Shown one piece after another: positions 55,164 through 64,000 of a DNA stretch of 64,000 bases. The number at the start of each line of letters is the position of its first letter. Positions within the stretch are counted from its first letter, which is position 1. A program made the position numbers and the translations under genes. The stretch lies in assembly GCF_900696045.1 (NCBI RefSeq), contig NZ_LR216287.1, forward strand, positions 620,001 to 684,000, given 5' to 3'. Source of the stretch: Candidatus Nitrosocosmicus franklandus (lineage in GTDB: Archaea > Thermoproteota > Nitrososphaeria > Nitrososphaerales > Nitrososphaeraceae). A model generated the notes under the pieces. It made no database searches. It saw only the letters and a program-made list of their open reading frames with translations, and was not told where the DNA came from.

Positions 55164-56279
55164 CTAATTGTTATAATTGACCTTAAGAACCACAGCATTT
55201 ATTGCTTCCTCTACAGTATCGAATAGTCGAGCTTGGCTTCCTTGCAGTAATTCTTTTGCTTTTTCTGACTGCGCCCCTGAAATACGAGCATATACAGGCA
55301 CTTTTAAAATATCATTCTTGTAGGCTTCCAGAATTCCCATAGCTACCAAGTCTGTTCTTACAATTCCCCCAAATAAATTGACTAGGATTGCTTTTATTTT
55401 AGGAATACGGCTGATGACCTTAATTGCTTCATAAATTGTTTCAGCAGTGGCACGACCTCCAAAATCAAGAAAAGAGCCTGCGGTACCTTTGGCATCAGTA
55501 ACCATATCCAAAGTAGACATGACAAGACCGGCTCCGTTACCTATAATCGCAATATCTCCATCGAGTTCTACAAAAGAGAATCCATGATCTGAGGCTTGTT
55601 TTTCCAAGTCGCTTAAATACAAATACTTTAACAGATCTGTATGTCTAAATAATGAATTATCATCTATTATCACTTTTGCATCCAGTGCCATCAGTGACCT
55701 ATCTGAAACTATTGCCAATGGGTTAATTTCGGCTAGTTCAGCTTCTTTCTCAACCACAATCTTAAACAGGTTGAATAATAGGGTAATAAATCCTTCTTGG
55801 TATTCTTTTGGTATATTTAGTTTATTAGTAATTTCAGAAGCTAATTCCTTGGAGAGGTTGTTGCTGATGGATATGTCTTGTATTATTTTATTTTCTGTAT
55901 GCTCTATGTCAACGCCACCTTCAGAAGATGCAATAATAGAAAAACATCTCTTGCTCCTATTCAAAAAGATCGAAAGATAAATTTCCTTCACAATATCAAC
56001 CATTTTTTCCAGCAATATACCTCGCGGCAGTTCTCCTTTTACTTCTTTATGAAGAAGCTCATTGAACTTTGTTTCCAATTCGAAAGAATCTTTGCATTTT
56101 TGTATCGCGCCCGCTTTGCCCCTTCCTCCCACAGTCAATTGGGATTTTAAAACAAAAGGATAGCCTAATTTTTCTGCAGCGGTTCTTGCCTCCTCCAAAT
56201 TCTGTACAAGAATAGAAGTTGGTGTCTTAATATCGAACTGATTGAATAGTTCTTTACCTTGATATTCGAGAAGTCGCAT
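55164..56279 (-). CDS. sucC: Succinyl-CoA ligase beta subunit
   Basis: A 371-residue ATP-grasp subunit. LEYQGKELFNQFDIKTP at the N-terminus, VGGRGKAGAIQ nucleotide loop near residue 50, EINPLAIV near residue 195, and GNGAGLVMSTLDM near residue 248. It works with SucD to form succinyl-CoA with nucleotide use. The two genes are adjacent on one strand. Confidence 0.95.
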   Translation of the reverse strand: MRLLEYQGKELFNQFDIKTPTSILVQNLEEARTAAEKLGYPFVLKSQLTVGGRGKAGAIQKCKDSFELETKFNELLHKEVKGELPRGILLEKMVDIVKEIYLSIFLNRSKRCFSIIASSEGGVDIEHTENKIIQDISISNNLSKELASEITNKLNIPKEYQEGFITLLFNLFKIVVEKEAELAEINPLAIVSDRSLMALDAKVIIDDNSLFRHTDLLKYLYLSDLEKQASDHGFSFVELDGDIAIIGNGAGLVMSTLDMVTDAKGTAGSFLDFGGRATAETIYEAIKVISRIPKIKAILVNLFGGIVRTDLVAMGILEAYKNDILKVPVYARISGAQSEKAKELLQGSQARLFDTVEEAINAVVLKVNYNN

Positions 56280-56376
56280 TCCTAAATGAATTAAAATACT
56301 CTTTATAAATAATCTTTTTTATTCTAGCGATAGTATTTAACTCGTTGTTCTAAATTATTGGGTTTAATCTTGAGTT

Positions 56377-56847
56377 TTATTTTGATATAGTATTATTTTT
56401 TAAATCAGAAAGATATTGAGAATAATTCTTCATTTCATTCATTAGACTCAAATAGTCAGGCATCAATGATTCATCTGGATTGCCATTTAATAGAGACAGC
56501 ATTAGTTCGTTATTTTGTGCTATAGAGGCGTCGATGAATAAATTAAACTCAGTTATATTCTCAACTCCAGTTAAACTTGTATCATTGATACGATTTTGTA
56601 CTTCGTTTTGTAACAGTTCAAATTGACTTTCAGTTGACGCCAGCGTCGCATTTGGATCCGGAAAGGTGATAGTCATATTGGTTGTACTTTGATTAGAAAC
56701 ATTACCAGCAGGCAGGAACCAAACAACAAAACTTGCCGCCAGGATTGCGACAACCATAACACATGTTAATAAAATGCCTTTTTTACTTATACGTTTGCCA
56801 TTCTTAGTATTACCGCCGTCGTCACCTTCGTTGTCACCAAAAGTCAT
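56377..56847 (-). CDS. Single-pass membrane protein of unknown function
   Basis: A 156-residue protein. A short polar N-terminus is followed by one membrane helix at about residues 28-48 (LTCVMVVAILAASFVVWFLP). A Ser/Thr/Asn-rich outer part of about 105 residues follows, with several N-glycosylation-type sites (NDT, NIT). Probably anchored with the C-terminal part outside. No family recognised. Confidence 0.6.
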   Translation of the reverse strand: MTFGDNEGDDGGNTKNGKRISKKGILLTCVMVVAILAASFVVWFLPAGNVSNQSTTNMTITFPDPNATLASTESQFELLQNEVQNRINDTSLTGVENITEFNLFIDASIAQNNELMLSLLNGNPDESLMPDYLSLMNEMKNYSQYLSDLKNNTISK

Positions 56848-56922
56848 AGATTAGCATTATAAGAGCGTCAATATTACTCTATGTTTTGTTAACTCTTAAT
56901 ATTAAACTTCGCTGTAACTAGA

Positions 56923-57273
56923 TTGGAGCGAATTGAGAGGTTATGCCCAGTCATGAATCAAAATAAGATATTTGCACTAAGAAAAATAAAATATCAAGAA
57001 ACTACCATGATAAACATTTGTGACATAGAGTTATTAGATAAAGAAATAAACAAGGGCGATTTTATTATTCAGATATCAAAAAACTATTTTCTAGAAGAGG
57101 AAATTGATGAACGAGAAGCCATTACAATGTTAAAGTCGTCATCTGTTCTCAATTTGGTAGGAAACAGGATTGTGAAGCTTGCGTTGGAGCTACGGCTTGC
57201 TAAAGAGAATAGTATAAAGGTGATAGACAATATTCCATTTTTAATGATTTTTAGGTTTGTAGGTAATTACTGA
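56923..57273 (+). CDS. DUF424-family protein
   Basis: A protein of about 106 residues. NICDIELLDKEINKGDFIIQIS, then FLEEEIDEREA, NLVGNRIVKLALELRL and the final hydrophobic strand match the archaeal DUF424 pattern, sometimes found near translation genes. The frame opens with TTG at 56923. An ATG at 56953 (MNQNK) would fit the family better. Function unknown. Confidence 0.65.
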   Translation: MERIERLCPVMNQNKIFALRKIKYQETTMINICDIELLDKEINKGDFIIQISKNYFLEEEIDEREAITMLKSSSVLNLVGNRIVKLALELRLAKENSIKVIDNIPFLMIFRFVGNY

Positions 57274-57289
57274 CCAAGGCAATTATTTT

Positions 57290-58081
57290 CTAAAGATACA
57301 AATTTCTATCTGATATAGAATCCCTTATGCTTCTTATGGTAGTAACCGGAGAATTTGATCCAATAATCGCTCTTCCTATTATTAGATAGTTACTTCCAGA
57401 TGCTAAAGCATCCTTTACGTTCCCACCTTGAGTAATCAATCCGGGAGAATATATTGGAATATTTGTCGTAGGAGTTCCCTTACTAGAACACTCTTTAATT
57501 ATGTCCAATCGATTCCCTCCGATCACAACGCCATCAACACCTGCAATGATGGAATTGCCATAAAATGAGCGATATAAAGGTAGAAACTTGGTTTCTACAG
57601 CATGGTCAGATTGAGATTGGATTAGAGCCCCATACCCCTCAACTGCTTCTGGATGACTCATGTAAACTAATGAGATGATTCCAAACCCCAGGGAATGTGC
57701 ATACCGAGTGATCGATACTAAGCTGTTTTTTCCAATAAAAGGGTTGAGAATTGTGCTGTCAAAACCCATTGATGCAAGATGCTGTATGACTACTTTGTTG
57801 GTATCAAAAATATCATTTAATTTTAGATCTGCTATTACCTGTAAATCATTATCATGAGCACACTTTGTCATTTTCTTTAATTCATTACCCGATAGAGGCA
57901 AGATAACATGAAAGTTTAGTTTTATTGCACAAGAATAAGAACTCAAACTCTCGATTTTCTCGATTACATAATCAAAAATATTTTTTGTTCCGTATGGTGG
58001 ATCTAAAGCCAATATAATACTTGATTTCTTATCTTTAGATATTGCACAAATCCTTTCCTTAAAAGATAACGAAGAGATCAT
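57290..58081 (-). CDS. pyrF: Orotidine 5'-phosphate decarboxylase
   Basis: A TIM-barrel decarboxylase making UMP from OMP. IILALDPPYG holds the first active Asp; IADLKLNDIFDTN near residue 90 has the catalytic Lys and Asp. GVDGVVIGGNR and the phosphate site end IYSPGLITQGG follow. The Met at 58081 (MISSLSF) is chosen because the upstream gene ends at 58083; an earlier in-frame codon at 58111 would overlap it. Confidence 0.9.
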   Translation of the reverse strand: MISSLSFKERICAISKDKKSSIILALDPPYGTKNIFDYVIEKIESLSSYSCAIKLNFHVILPLSGNELKKMTKCAHDNDLQVIADLKLNDIFDTNKVVIQHLASMGFDSTILNPFIGKNSLVSITRYAHSLGFGIISLVYMSHPEAVEGYGALIQSQSDHAVETKFLPLYRSFYGNSIIAGVDGVVIGGNRLDIIKECSSKGTPTTNIPIYSPGLITQGGNVKDALASGSNYLIIGRAIIGSNSPVTTIRSIRDSISDRNLYL

Positions 58082-58082
58082 G

Positions 58083-58793
58083 TTAGACTTTGACCAGCGG
58101 ATGTGGACCATCTAATTGAATAACTTTTAAATAAATAAAGCCATGTTCGTCTATATGATTCGAAAAGGTTGGATGATTTGATTTTTCGAGACTAAATTTT
58201 AGAAAACATTTGTCTATACCCTCATTTATAGGAACATAGTAAAAAAAGCTTGTATCAGCCGAATCTAGCATTGTCATAGGAGTTCCTAGTATTTGCTCAT
58301 GAATATTTTGTCCATGTTTAATTGGAGGTGTATTAGTTACATCCTTAGGAAATAGAAACAACGGAATAGTATTTTCTTCATAAATTGTACGGAAAGCAAC
58401 TAACTTTGAGAGACTAAGCAGATCATTCAATCCTATTCCCGTATATCTTGAAGTAGCGCTTATTCTTGAAGGCTTTGTAAATGAAGGAGGAGGAGAAGAT
58501 ACTTTAATAACTGGAGAATAAAGTGCAGAAGTGTCTCGAATCTTATCGACTAAATACACCTCCTCTAAATTATTGCTAATCTTGTACAAGAGATATTGAT
58601 TTTCAGTAATCTGGGTGTTGACTACATAATAAATTATGGATCTACCGCTTAATGAATCAAAAGGAACAGCTAAAATATCTGTTCCCAGATAGTTGTATTC
58701 ATAAATAGGAGAGGGAACCCTTTCAAGCGAACATACCAACCTAGCTAAATCATTTAGAGTTTTTAATTTAATATAAATTGGAGACTTTAGCAA
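58083..58793 (-). CDS. Conserved hypothetical protein
   Basis: A 236-residue soluble protein with no family I recognise. It is beta-rich, with several aromatic stretches (YYVVNTQITENQYLLYKIS, FFYYVPINEG) and a Pro-rich loop SSPPPSFTKP. It directly precedes pyrF on the same strand (one base between stop and Met), implying a shared operon and perhaps a nucleotide-related task, which is inference only. Confidence 0.55.
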   Translation of the reverse strand: MLKSPIYIKLKTLNDLARLVCSLERVPSPIYEYNYLGTDILAVPFDSLSGRSIIYYVVNTQITENQYLLYKISNNLEEVYLVDKIRDTSALYSPVIKVSSPPPSFTKPSRISATSRYTGIGLNDLLSLSKLVAFRTIYEENTIPLFLFPKDVTNTPPIKHGQNIHEQILGTPMTMLDSADTSFFYYVPINEGIDKCFLKFSLEKSNHPTFSNHIDEHGFIYLKVIQLDGPHPLVKV

Positions 58794-59070
58794 TTTTAGA
58801 CCAACCTAAGAAAAGGGTTTCTTGTCCATATATAATTTTAATACAATAAGAATAAATAAGTCAAGAAACAGGTTTTGCAAGGAATCAGACTTTTCCTTTG
58901 AAATTTTTGATTTATGATGTATCATGATAATGTTATTTGAATAACGAAATTATTTGTTCTAAAATCACACAATACAACAAATTATTAATAATAGTTTATG
59001 CAAATCACAGAGCAAGAATTAATTATTTATATCAAATAACATTTAATATCGTAAAAAAATTAAATTAATT

Positions 59071-59730
59071 ATGCTAGGTTACACTGATGACGACATTAAA
59101 AATGCAGCAGAGATTAGAGAATGGTTGACCAAACAAATTATGGAAAAACAAGAGGAAATAGACAAAATAAAGATTACATTATCATTAATTGATTCGGTAT
59201 TAAAAAAAGGTAGCTTTAAAACAGCAGCAAATCTGAATGTTACAAAAAGCGATTTGACTCAAGACAAAAAATATGGGTCTCAACTTGATTCGAAGCCCTA
59301 TAAAAGGACTGTAACAAAACCTCCTGACGAGACAAGACAAAAAGATATAGGTGAATCAAAAGCTGTAGAAATCAAACCCATAAAAAGGTTAAAGGATAAT
59401 ACGCTTGTAGCCCAAGTACATATATTTCCCAATAGTGTAGAAATCACACCAGAAGAAAATATCAAGATTAGTTTAGAGACCCCCCCTTTTAGATCATTTT
59501 TCTTAAATAGGATATTACAAGGCATGAAAAACAAAGATTTAGAAAAGTTAAAGCAAGGTTCTTTATCAGAGACAGAAGTGATCAATTTTGAGGTCATTAC
59601 TGATGAACCAGATAATAAAAATATTAAGAAAGTAGTTATAAATAATTATAGAGATAAAGAACGTATTAATGAGATTTTTAATACGGCAGCATGGGTAATA
59701 ACCAGAATGCTGGAAAAAGGTGAAAGATAA
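59071..59730 (+). CDS. Coiled-coil conserved hypothetical protein
   Basis: A 219-residue protein. Residues about 12-50 form a helical coiled coil (EWLTKQIMEKQEEIDKIK), residues 55-110 a Lys-rich linker, and residues 112-219 a mixed alpha/beta domain (VHIFPNSVEITPEENI, FFLNRILQGMKNKDLEKLKQG). No family recognised. Its stop overlaps the apparent GuaA start as ATAA, so the two are cotranslated. Confidence 0.6.
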   Translation: MLGYTDDDIKNAAEIREWLTKQIMEKQEEIDKIKITLSLIDSVLKKGSFKTAANLNVTKSDLTQDKKYGSQLDSKPYKRTVTKPPDETRQKDIGESKAVEIKPIKRLKDNTLVAQVHIFPNSVEITPEENIKISLETPPFRSFFLNRILQGMKNKDLEKLKQGSLSETEVINFEVITDEPDNKNIKKVVINNYRDKERINEIFNTAAWVITRMLEKGER

Positions 59731-61265
59731 CGGACAAGATAATAGTTCTAGATTTTGGTTCACAATATAGCCATTTAATATGTCGAAGGATAAGAGATTC
59801 AAACATCTACTGTGAATTAGTACCATATAACATTCCATTAGATAAACTTTTGGAGTTAAATCCAAAAGGAATAATCTTTTCGGGTGGTCCTGCTAGTGTT
59901 TACGAAAAGGGTTCTCCAAAACCAGATAACAAAATTTTCGAAACAGGGATTCCCATATTAGGAATATGTTATGGACATCAATTAATAATAGATCATTTTG
60001 ATGGAAAAATAAGAAAAGTAGACAAGAGAGAGTATGGCAGTGCACTACTCGAAATTTCAGATAAGACGAATCTATTTAAAAACATTGAATCAGATACTCT
60101 GAAATGTTGGATGAGTCATAGTGATGCCGCTGAAATCCTTCCGAAAGGTTTCAAAATCTTAGGTAAGACAGATAGTTCATTCTCAGCTGCGATTGGAAAT
60201 GACGAGAAAAAAGTCTTTGGATTACAATTTCATCCCGAGGTAGTGCATACAGAGAATGGTAACACAGTATTGAATAATTTTGCAAGAAACATCAGCAAAG
60301 CAAACCCAGAATGGAGTATGACAAACTTTGTTGATACAATTGTTAGAGAAATAGCAGAAAAGACGAGAAACGAAAGAGTCCTTTGTGCAGTTAGTGGTGG
60401 AGTTGACTCAACAACTTGCGCGGTTCTTATTCATAAAGCCATAAAGGATAATCTTACATGTGTATTTGTCGATAACGGTCTGTTACGTGAAAACGAAAGA
60501 GAAACAGTTATGAAAATATTCAATGAGAAATTAAGAATTCCAATACAAATAATCGATGCTAGAGAAAGATTTCTAAAGAAGTTAGAGAAGGTTATTGACC
60601 CCGAAGAGAAAAGAAAGAGAATTGGAGAGGAGTTTGCTATGATTTTTACTGAATTTGCTGAAAAAAAAGGACCATTTCAATGGCTGGCACAAGGAACTCT
60701 CTATCCCGATGTAATTGAAAGCGGAGTATCTGGAGGACCAGCTACTGTAATAAAAACGCATCATAATGTGGGAGGACTACCGGAATGGCTCAACCTTAAA
60801 GTCCTAGAACCTTTAAGGTTTTTGTACAAGGATGAGGTAAGAAAGGTAGCCAGAATTCTCCAAATACCCGAAGACATATTAAACAGACACCCATTTCCAG
60901 GACCAGGTTTAGCTGTCAGAATAATAGGCGAGGTCACTAATGAAAAAATAAACATAGTTAGAAAGGCAAGCAAAATAGTTGAAGATATTTTAGTTGAAGA
61001 TAAACTTTATGACAAGGTTTGGCAGGCATTTGCGATAATAGGTGACGACAGAGCCGTAGGAATTTTAGGAGATGAGAGATTAGAAGGTCGCATCGTAACT
61101 GTAAGAGTCATGGAGTCAGTTGATGCGATGACTGCAGACTGGGTACGGCTTCCTAATAAGACATTGGAGAAGATTAGTTCAAAGATAACCAACGAGATTG
61201 AAAAAGTTGCATGGGTTACTTACGCAATTTCTAGTAAACCTCCTGCTACCATTGAACCGCAATAG
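59727..61265 (+). CDS. guaA: GMP synthase (glutamine-hydrolysing) with apparent ATA start
   Basis: A two-domain enzyme making GMP from XMP. The conserved beginning IIVLDFGSQYSHLICRR lies upstream of the first ATG/GTG/TTG (TTG at 59850). In frame the only upstream stop is TGA at 59721, and the codons from 59727 are ATA ACG GAC AAG, so an ATA start overlapping the previous TAA is the simplest reading. Amidotransferase residues are Cys in GICYGHQ and His/Glu in FHPEV. The ATP-pyrophosphatase P-loop is SGGVDSTT near residue 212, and the dimerisation domain ends STKPPATIE-like (SSKPPATIE). 512 residues if started at ATA. Confidence 0.9.
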   Translation: MTDKIIVLDFGSQYSHLICRRIRDSNIYCELVPYNIPLDKLLELNPKGIIFSGGPASVYEKGSPKPDNKIFETGIPILGICYGHQLIIDHFDGKIRKVDKREYGSALLEISDKTNLFKNIESDTLKCWMSHSDAAEILPKGFKILGKTDSSFSAAIGNDEKKVFGLQFHPEVVHTENGNTVLNNFARNISKANPEWSMTNFVDTIVREIAEKTRNERVLCAVSGGVDSTTCAVLIHKAIKDNLTCVFVDNGLLRENERETVMKIFNEKLRIPIQIIDARERFLKKLEKVIDPEEKRKRIGEEFAMIFTEFAEKKGPFQWLAQGTLYPDVIESGVSGGPATVIKTHHNVGGLPEWLNLKVLEPLRFLYKDEVRKVARILQIPEDILNRHPFPGPGLAVRIIGEVTNEKINIVRKASKIVEDILVEDKLYDKVWQAFAIIGDDRAVGILGDERLEGRIVTVRVMESVDAMTADWVRLPNKTLEKISSKITNEIEKVAWVTYAISSKPPATIEPQ

Positions 61266-61349
61266 GCTAAATTTTGATAGGATGTAAAAAATACGAAGCT
61301 CCAATTTTCAAATAAAATTCAATTCTAAATCACTACCATTAATATCACT

Positions 61350-61386
61350 ACCACAAGCTTAGCCACCACAAGCTTAGCCACCACAA
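61350..61386. repeat. Short tandem 15-bp repeat
   Basis: ACCACAAGCTTAGCC occurs twice in direct tandem (61350-61364 and 61365-61379), followed by the partial unit ACCACAA. It lies between guaA and a small membrane protein gene that reads towards it, so it is near both 3' ends. Confidence 0.8.
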
Positions 61387-61439
61387 CATGAATCGATCTT
61401 GATATGTATTGGAATTCGGCAGGATAGGTATGAGAGAAT

Positions 61440-61628
61440 CTAATTTCTATCTCTTAACCTATTTCTTTTATCGAGTCTGTTTTTGTTCATTTTCTTCATT
61501 CTTAATACGATGAGAAACGTTACCCCCCATAATATTAGAGCTATGGACAAGTAATTTATCATCCACAAATATCCTCCGATGAGTGCCAGTGCAATTCCTA
61601 TAAATGCGAGAAGGTTTTTCGTCTTCAC
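61440..61628 (-). CDS. Small two-helix membrane protein
   Basis: A 62-residue protein with two hydrophobic segments (about residues 6-23 and 27-43) and a strongly basic tail (MKKMNKNRLDKRNRLRDRN). Its start overlaps the end of the MptE-like gene by four bases, implying coexpression. Function unknown. Confidence 0.6.
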   Translation of the reverse strand: MKTKNLLAFIGIALALIGGYLWMINYLSIALILWGVTFLIVLRMKKMNKNRLDKRNRLRDRN

Positions 61629-62404
61629 AAAATGATATTTCTATCGACCCCATAAATAGGTGAAGGATAATTAGAACTAGAGATTTGAGTCATTTCGGAA
61701 TTAGTCCACCTTGTTAATAATTTGATCAAATTCTTTGCAACATCTAATTTTTTCCTTTTAAAATCGTAATTCATTATTTTCCTTTTTGAAAAATGTCCTA
61801 TTCTAGAATCAAAATCCATTCCAATAAGTATTATTTCCTTTGCCAGAAAATGATCTGCAAGAAAAACACACCTATCACCATCTGTAAAACCGCCAAAATT
61901 AAAGACATTAGTAAGAGGAAAGTTTTGAGTTGTCCCCACAATCTTGTCAAAATCTGAGATGGAAGAATTAATTTTTTCAATATTATCACCATGAGCATGA
62001 ATAACCATAACTGAACCCTTCTTGCTAGCTTTTAGCAGAGATTCAAAATTGCCATCTAGATCAGTGATAACAAAATCAGGTATAATTTCCAAGTCCAAAA
62101 TCAATTCCGAAGCACCATCTGCGACCATGACTACTAGATTTGTTTCTTTTGATTGGTTATTTTTGGGACTAAACTTTTGATAAACATCGAGAATAAATTG
62201 TTGAATTTGTTTATCTTCAATACTTGGACCAGCACCTATTGCCATAACTTTGCTTTGACAAATCTTACTAAAATAGTGTAGATTCGTGTTAATATTACCC
62301 AAATGTTGTGAGAGATAAATACTACTCAGAAAATCTTTGTCTATTCGCAGATCTAAATATTTTGCAATAATTTGGTAATGACGATACCAATAACTAAATC
62401 TCAA
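61625..62404 (-). CDS. mptE: 6-hydroxymethylpterin diphosphokinase MptE-like protein
   Basis: A 259-residue protein of the MptE (DUF115) family. AIGAGPSIEDKQ near residue 57, VMVADGAS near residue 92, ITDLDGN near residue 112 and VIHAHGDN near residue 134 are the nucleotide and metal motifs. It activates 6-hydroxymethyl-7,8-dihydropterin with ATP on the way to archaeal pterin cofactors. A tiny membrane protein gene overlaps its stop. Confidence 0.85.
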   Translation of the reverse strand: MRFSYWYRHYQIIAKYLDLRIDKDFLSSIYLSQHLGNINTNLHYFSKICQSKVMAIGAGPSIEDKQIQQFILDVYQKFSPKNNQSKETNLVVMVADGASELILDLEIIPDFVITDLDGNFESLLKASKKGSVMVIHAHGDNIEKINSSISDFDKIVGTTQNFPLTNVFNFGGFTDGDRCVFLADHFLAKEIILIGMDFDSRIGHFSKRKIMNYDFKRKKLDVAKNLIKLLTRWTNSEMTQISSSNYPSPIYGVDRNIIL

Positions 62405-62523
62405 GAGGCTATGTTGAAAGCAAGAAAGTAGTATATATTTTCTCTTTCTAGTTACCTTTCTTCATAACTACCAATATTTTAAGAAAGTATTAACTACAAG
62501 ATAGAGTAAGATTAATTCAGGTT

Positions 62524-62943
62524 ATGGAAGAAATGGATAATACACCAGATAATCGACTCAAAGAAATTTACAAATTAAAGAACATAGCTGTAGTAGGAAT
62601 GTCTCCCACAGAAGGCAAGCCTGCCAATTATGTTCCAAAATACTTAATCGAAAAAGGATACAAAGTTATTCCTGTCAATCCAGTATATGATAGTGTATTA
62701 GGATTAAAATCATATCCTAAAGTGTCTGAAATCCCTGATCCTGTAGACATTGTAGACATTTTTAGAAAATCAGAAGATATTCCCCCAATTGCTAAAGACG
62801 CGGTCAAGAAAAAAGGAATTAAAGTTTTTTGGATGCAGTTGGGCATTTATAACTCAGAAGCAAAGGAAATTGCAGAGAGAAATGGTATGGAAGTTGTCTA
62901 TAATAGATGTATGTTGAGAGAACATCAAAGACTATTACTATAA
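62524..62943 (+). CDS. CoA-binding domain protein
   Basis: A 139-residue Rossmann protein of the CoA_binding_2 (YccU-like) type. AVVGMSPTEGKPANYVPKYL near residue 22, GYKVIPVNPVYDSVLG, and VDIVDIFRKSEDI follow the usual strand order. The catalytic role is unknown; related proteins bind CoA. It is divergent from the MptE-like gene. Confidence 0.88.
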   Translation: MEEMDNTPDNRLKEIYKLKNIAVVGMSPTEGKPANYVPKYLIEKGYKVIPVNPVYDSVLGLKSYPKVSEIPDPVDIVDIFRKSEDIPPIAKDAVKKKGIKVFWMQLGIYNSEAKEIAERNGMEVVYNRCMLREHQRLLL

Positions 62944-63037
62944 AAAAGAATAAAACAGAGAAGATGAATTTATTGGGAGAATTTGTAAATTAAGCAACTT
63001 AATTAAATAGGAGAACTTCATATTTATTGAAACACTA

Positions 63038-64000
63038 ATGCCTAATTGGAGTCAGCTTGACAACAAAGTCGATTTACGAAAGAATAAAAATTACGACAAT
63101 TTGGGTCGATTTCAAAATTTTACAAAAGTCATCGTTATCTGTATAGATCGTGATGATGATATAGGCATCAAAGGTGGAATAGAAACCCCCATCATAGGAA
63201 AAGAAGCTTGCATAAACGCAGGGACACGCCTGGCGATAGAAGATCCAGAAGATTCGGATTGTAATGCGATCTTTGGAGCAGTAAAGTCTTATGACGAATT
63301 TAAAATGAAGGGATACGATGTCGAGATAGCTTTAGTTGCAGGTAAGTATAATCGAGGTATTGAAGGAGATATAAAAATTGCACAGGAAATTGACAAAGTC
63401 TTAGAAGCATATGCAGCAGATGGAGCAGTAGTGATATCAGACGGAGAAGATGATGAAACGGCCATTCCACTAATTCAAGGAAGAGTTCCAATCATATCAA
63501 TTCAAAGAATCATCGTACGGCAAAGTCGGAGTGTAGAATATTCCTACGCTGTACTAGCACGATACATAAAGATTCTTTTTTATGACCCCAGATATTCAAA
63601 ATTTTTTTTAGGCCTACCTGGAGCGCTGTTGGTTACAAGTGGATTATCAATTATATTTGGTTTTTCTAGAGAAGCATTTGCGCTAGGCATTAGTATTCTA
63701 GGGGCAGCATTCATATTGAGAGCATTTGATATCGATAAATCTCTTTCAACGTTGTCAAAGCCAAGCCCTTCCGCATTCATAAGGGTATTTTCGTACTTTG
63801 CAGGAACTATGATCATAATTGCATCAATTCTAAATGGAATCTCCCATATTCCTCCAGAAATCATCGAATCAAACAAAGAAATAACTTCTTTAATAACAAA
63901 CAAGATTGTTTTAAGCAATTTTGCCAACGGTACTATTACATTGCTCTGGATTGGAATTGCCACGATCTTTGCAGGAGTATTATTAAGCAATTGGTTTAAG
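63038..64000 (+). CDS. DUF373 membrane protein, N-terminal part
   Basis: A gene running off the right edge; 321 codons are visible from ATG 63038. Residues 25-170 form a soluble alpha/beta domain (VIVICIDRDDDIGIKGGIETP, LVAGKYNRG, GAVVISDGEDDETA), matching DUF373. Hydrophobic segments follow from about residue 188 on (LGLPGALLVTSGLSIIFGF, ALGISILGAAFILRAFDI, and two more). The family is archaeal with unknown function; the acidic motif may bind a metal. Confidence 0.85.
   Translation, partial: MPNWSQLDNKVDLRKNKNYDNLGRFQNFTKVIVICIDRDDDIGIKGGIETPIIGKEACINAGTRLAIEDPEDSDCNAIFGAVKSYDEFKMKGYDVEIALVAGKYNRGIEGDIKIAQEIDKVLEAYAADGAVVISDGEDDETAIPLIQGRVPIISIQRIIVRQSRSVEYSYAVLARYIKILFYDPRYSKFFLGLPGALLVTSGLSIIFGFSREAFALGISILGAAFILRAFDIDKSLSTLSKPSPSAFIRVFSYFAGTMIIIASILNGISHIPPEIIESNKEITSLITNKIVLSNFANGTITLLWIGIATIFAGVLLSNWFK

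Overview
The window is a 64 kb piece of a low-GC archaeal chromosome from an ammonia-oxidising thaumarchaeon (Nitrososphaeria). The evidence is an amoA gene with an amoX neighbour, 4-hydroxybutyryl-CoA dehydratase of the 3-hydroxypropionate/4-hydroxybutyrate carbon-fixation cycle, archaeal ribosomal proteins (L11, L19e, L32e, S17e), a thermosome subunit, a histone, prefoldin alpha, Spt5, an archaeal SRP RNA, type II GAPDH and intron-bearing tRNAs. Large gene-poor gaps, secreted repeat proteins and many lineage-specific small genes fit the soil group I.1b, possibly Nitrosocosmicus; that genus call is inference.

Layout. 1-4.6 kb: 2-oxoacid:ferredoxin oxidoreductase, amoA/amoX, and pdxS-pdxT for pyridoxal phosphate. 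4.8-15.6 kb: an accessory, decaying segment with an intron-bearing tRNA-Leu, long non-coding gaps, two unusual secreted proteins (Tyr/Asp/His-rich repeats; Cys-rich modules), an esterase pseudogene and a DUF1428-like pseudogene, two inverted copies of one 672-bp insertion sequence (one intact, one dead), a DUF5678-like gene cut by the dead copy, and a third decayed gene. 15.5-21.4 kb: tRNA-Thr, CBS protein, ATP-dependent DNA ligase, an orphan beta-class DNA methyltransferase, a Clp1-type polynucleotide kinase and a tiny zinc-ribbon gene. 21.6-26 kb: a signalling island with a TPR membrane protein facing a PP2C phosphatase, a zinc-ribbon protein kinase and a TerY-like vWA protein. 26.9-33.7 kb: SRP RNA, thermosome, L11, Spt5, D-aminoacyl-tRNA deacylase, Nudix, L19e, L32e and superoxide dismutase. 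33.7-64 kb: dense housekeeping (PEPCK, ornithine carbamoyltransferase, FtsY, prefoldin, GAPDH, 4-hydroxybutyryl-CoA dehydratase, MTA phosphorylase plus APRT, RlmE, TrpD/TrpG, UbiX, Pno1-like KH protein, MoaD-like protein, S17e, TatD, histone, SucCD, PyrF, GuaA, MptE-like, a CoA-binding protein and a DUF373 protein) with several conserved unknowns.

How genes work together. AmoA belongs to the energy-yielding ammonia monooxygenase. 4-Hydroxybutyryl-CoA dehydratase and succinyl-CoA ligase sit around the carbon-fixation cycle, and GAPDH and PEPCK link it to gluconeogenesis. MTA phosphorylase and APRT overlap and form a methylthioadenosine-to-AMP salvage pair. SRP RNA and FtsY are both present, though far apart.

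Most interesting points: the kinase/PP2C/vWA/TPR island, a tRNA-Gln that appears to need removal of three introns, a GuaA whose conserved N-terminus has no ATG/GTG/TTG start and overlaps the upstream stop as ATAA, a Rieske-type protein with Asn in place of the second His ligand, and an FtsY whose charged extension is C-terminal.
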